Assembly: GCA_963924555.1 (NCBI GenBank)
Contig: OZ004597.1
Coordinates: 4,730,404 to 4,794,403 of the forward strand
Length of the DNA: 64,000 nt
Direction of reading: 5' to 3'
Source of the DNA: Crambe crambe
Lineage: Eukaryota; Porifera; Demospongiae; Poecilosclerida; Crambeidae
Part shown: positions 63,952-64,000 of the stretch, in pieces
How positions within the stretch are numbered: the stretch's first letter is position 1
Layout: the number at the start of each line of letters is the position of its first letter
Program-made: the position numbers and the translations under genes
The notes under the pieces: generated by a model
What the model saw: only the letters and a program-made list of their open reading frames with translations
Databases searched by the model: none
Told to the model about the DNA's origin: nothing

Positions 63952-64000
63952 CTATTGTTTTACAGTGCAAAAGTAGATCCCTTACATGGAATAACTAACT

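Overview
This is an animal nuclear DNA window, most likely from a marine demosponge of the Amphimedon queenslandica type. The clues are short GT-AG introns between small phase-1 exons, very long SRCR and EGF arrays on an adhesion GPCR, a chlamydial-Pmp-like beta-helix family with a eukaryotic signal peptide and membrane tail, and frequent CTAGCTAGC-rich AT-biased spacers. The species is inferred, because no marker gene is present.

Region 1 (about 0.1-9.2 kb, + strand): three tandem paralogues of a secreted GH76-type alpha-mannanase fused to a PAN/apple-like segment and two somatomedin-B domains. Copy 1 is intact over three exons. Copy 2 carries a one-base frameshift that separates the enzyme from the somatomedin-B domains. 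Copy 3 is a pseudogene. A TA-flanked MITE lies between copies 2 and 3.

Region 2 (10.3-15.4 kb, - strand): a decayed gene for a repetitive right-handed beta-helix membrane protein, with several frameshifts, one in-frame stop and a local inversion of about one repeat rung.

Region 3 (15.4-33 kb): a transposon graveyard. It holds a palindrome nested inside another palindrome, a DIRS/Ngaro-type tyrosine-recombinase retroelement (gag with a probable intron, RT, RNase H, YR), two foldback elements, and a very young complete Ty3/gypsy-type LTR element. The LTR element has LTRs that differ at 1 of 311 bases, a 5-bp target duplication, a tRNA-Leu primer site and a polypurine tract. Its integrase lies upstream of reverse transcriptase, the order typical of Gmr1-like elements.

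Region 4 (33.5-64 kb, - strand): what appears to be one giant adhesion GPCR gene running off the right edge. From the N-terminal side it encodes EGF repeats and ten triplets of SRCR domains (30 SRCRs) alternating with EGF blocks. Then come a hormone-receptor domain, GAIN, GPS, an Ig-like domain, a second hormone-receptor domain, GAIN and GPS, seven transmembrane helices and a cytoplasmic tail. The two complete HormR-GAIN-GPS cassettes in one receptor, and the 4.3-5 kb higher-order repeat of the ectodomain, are the most notable features of the window.
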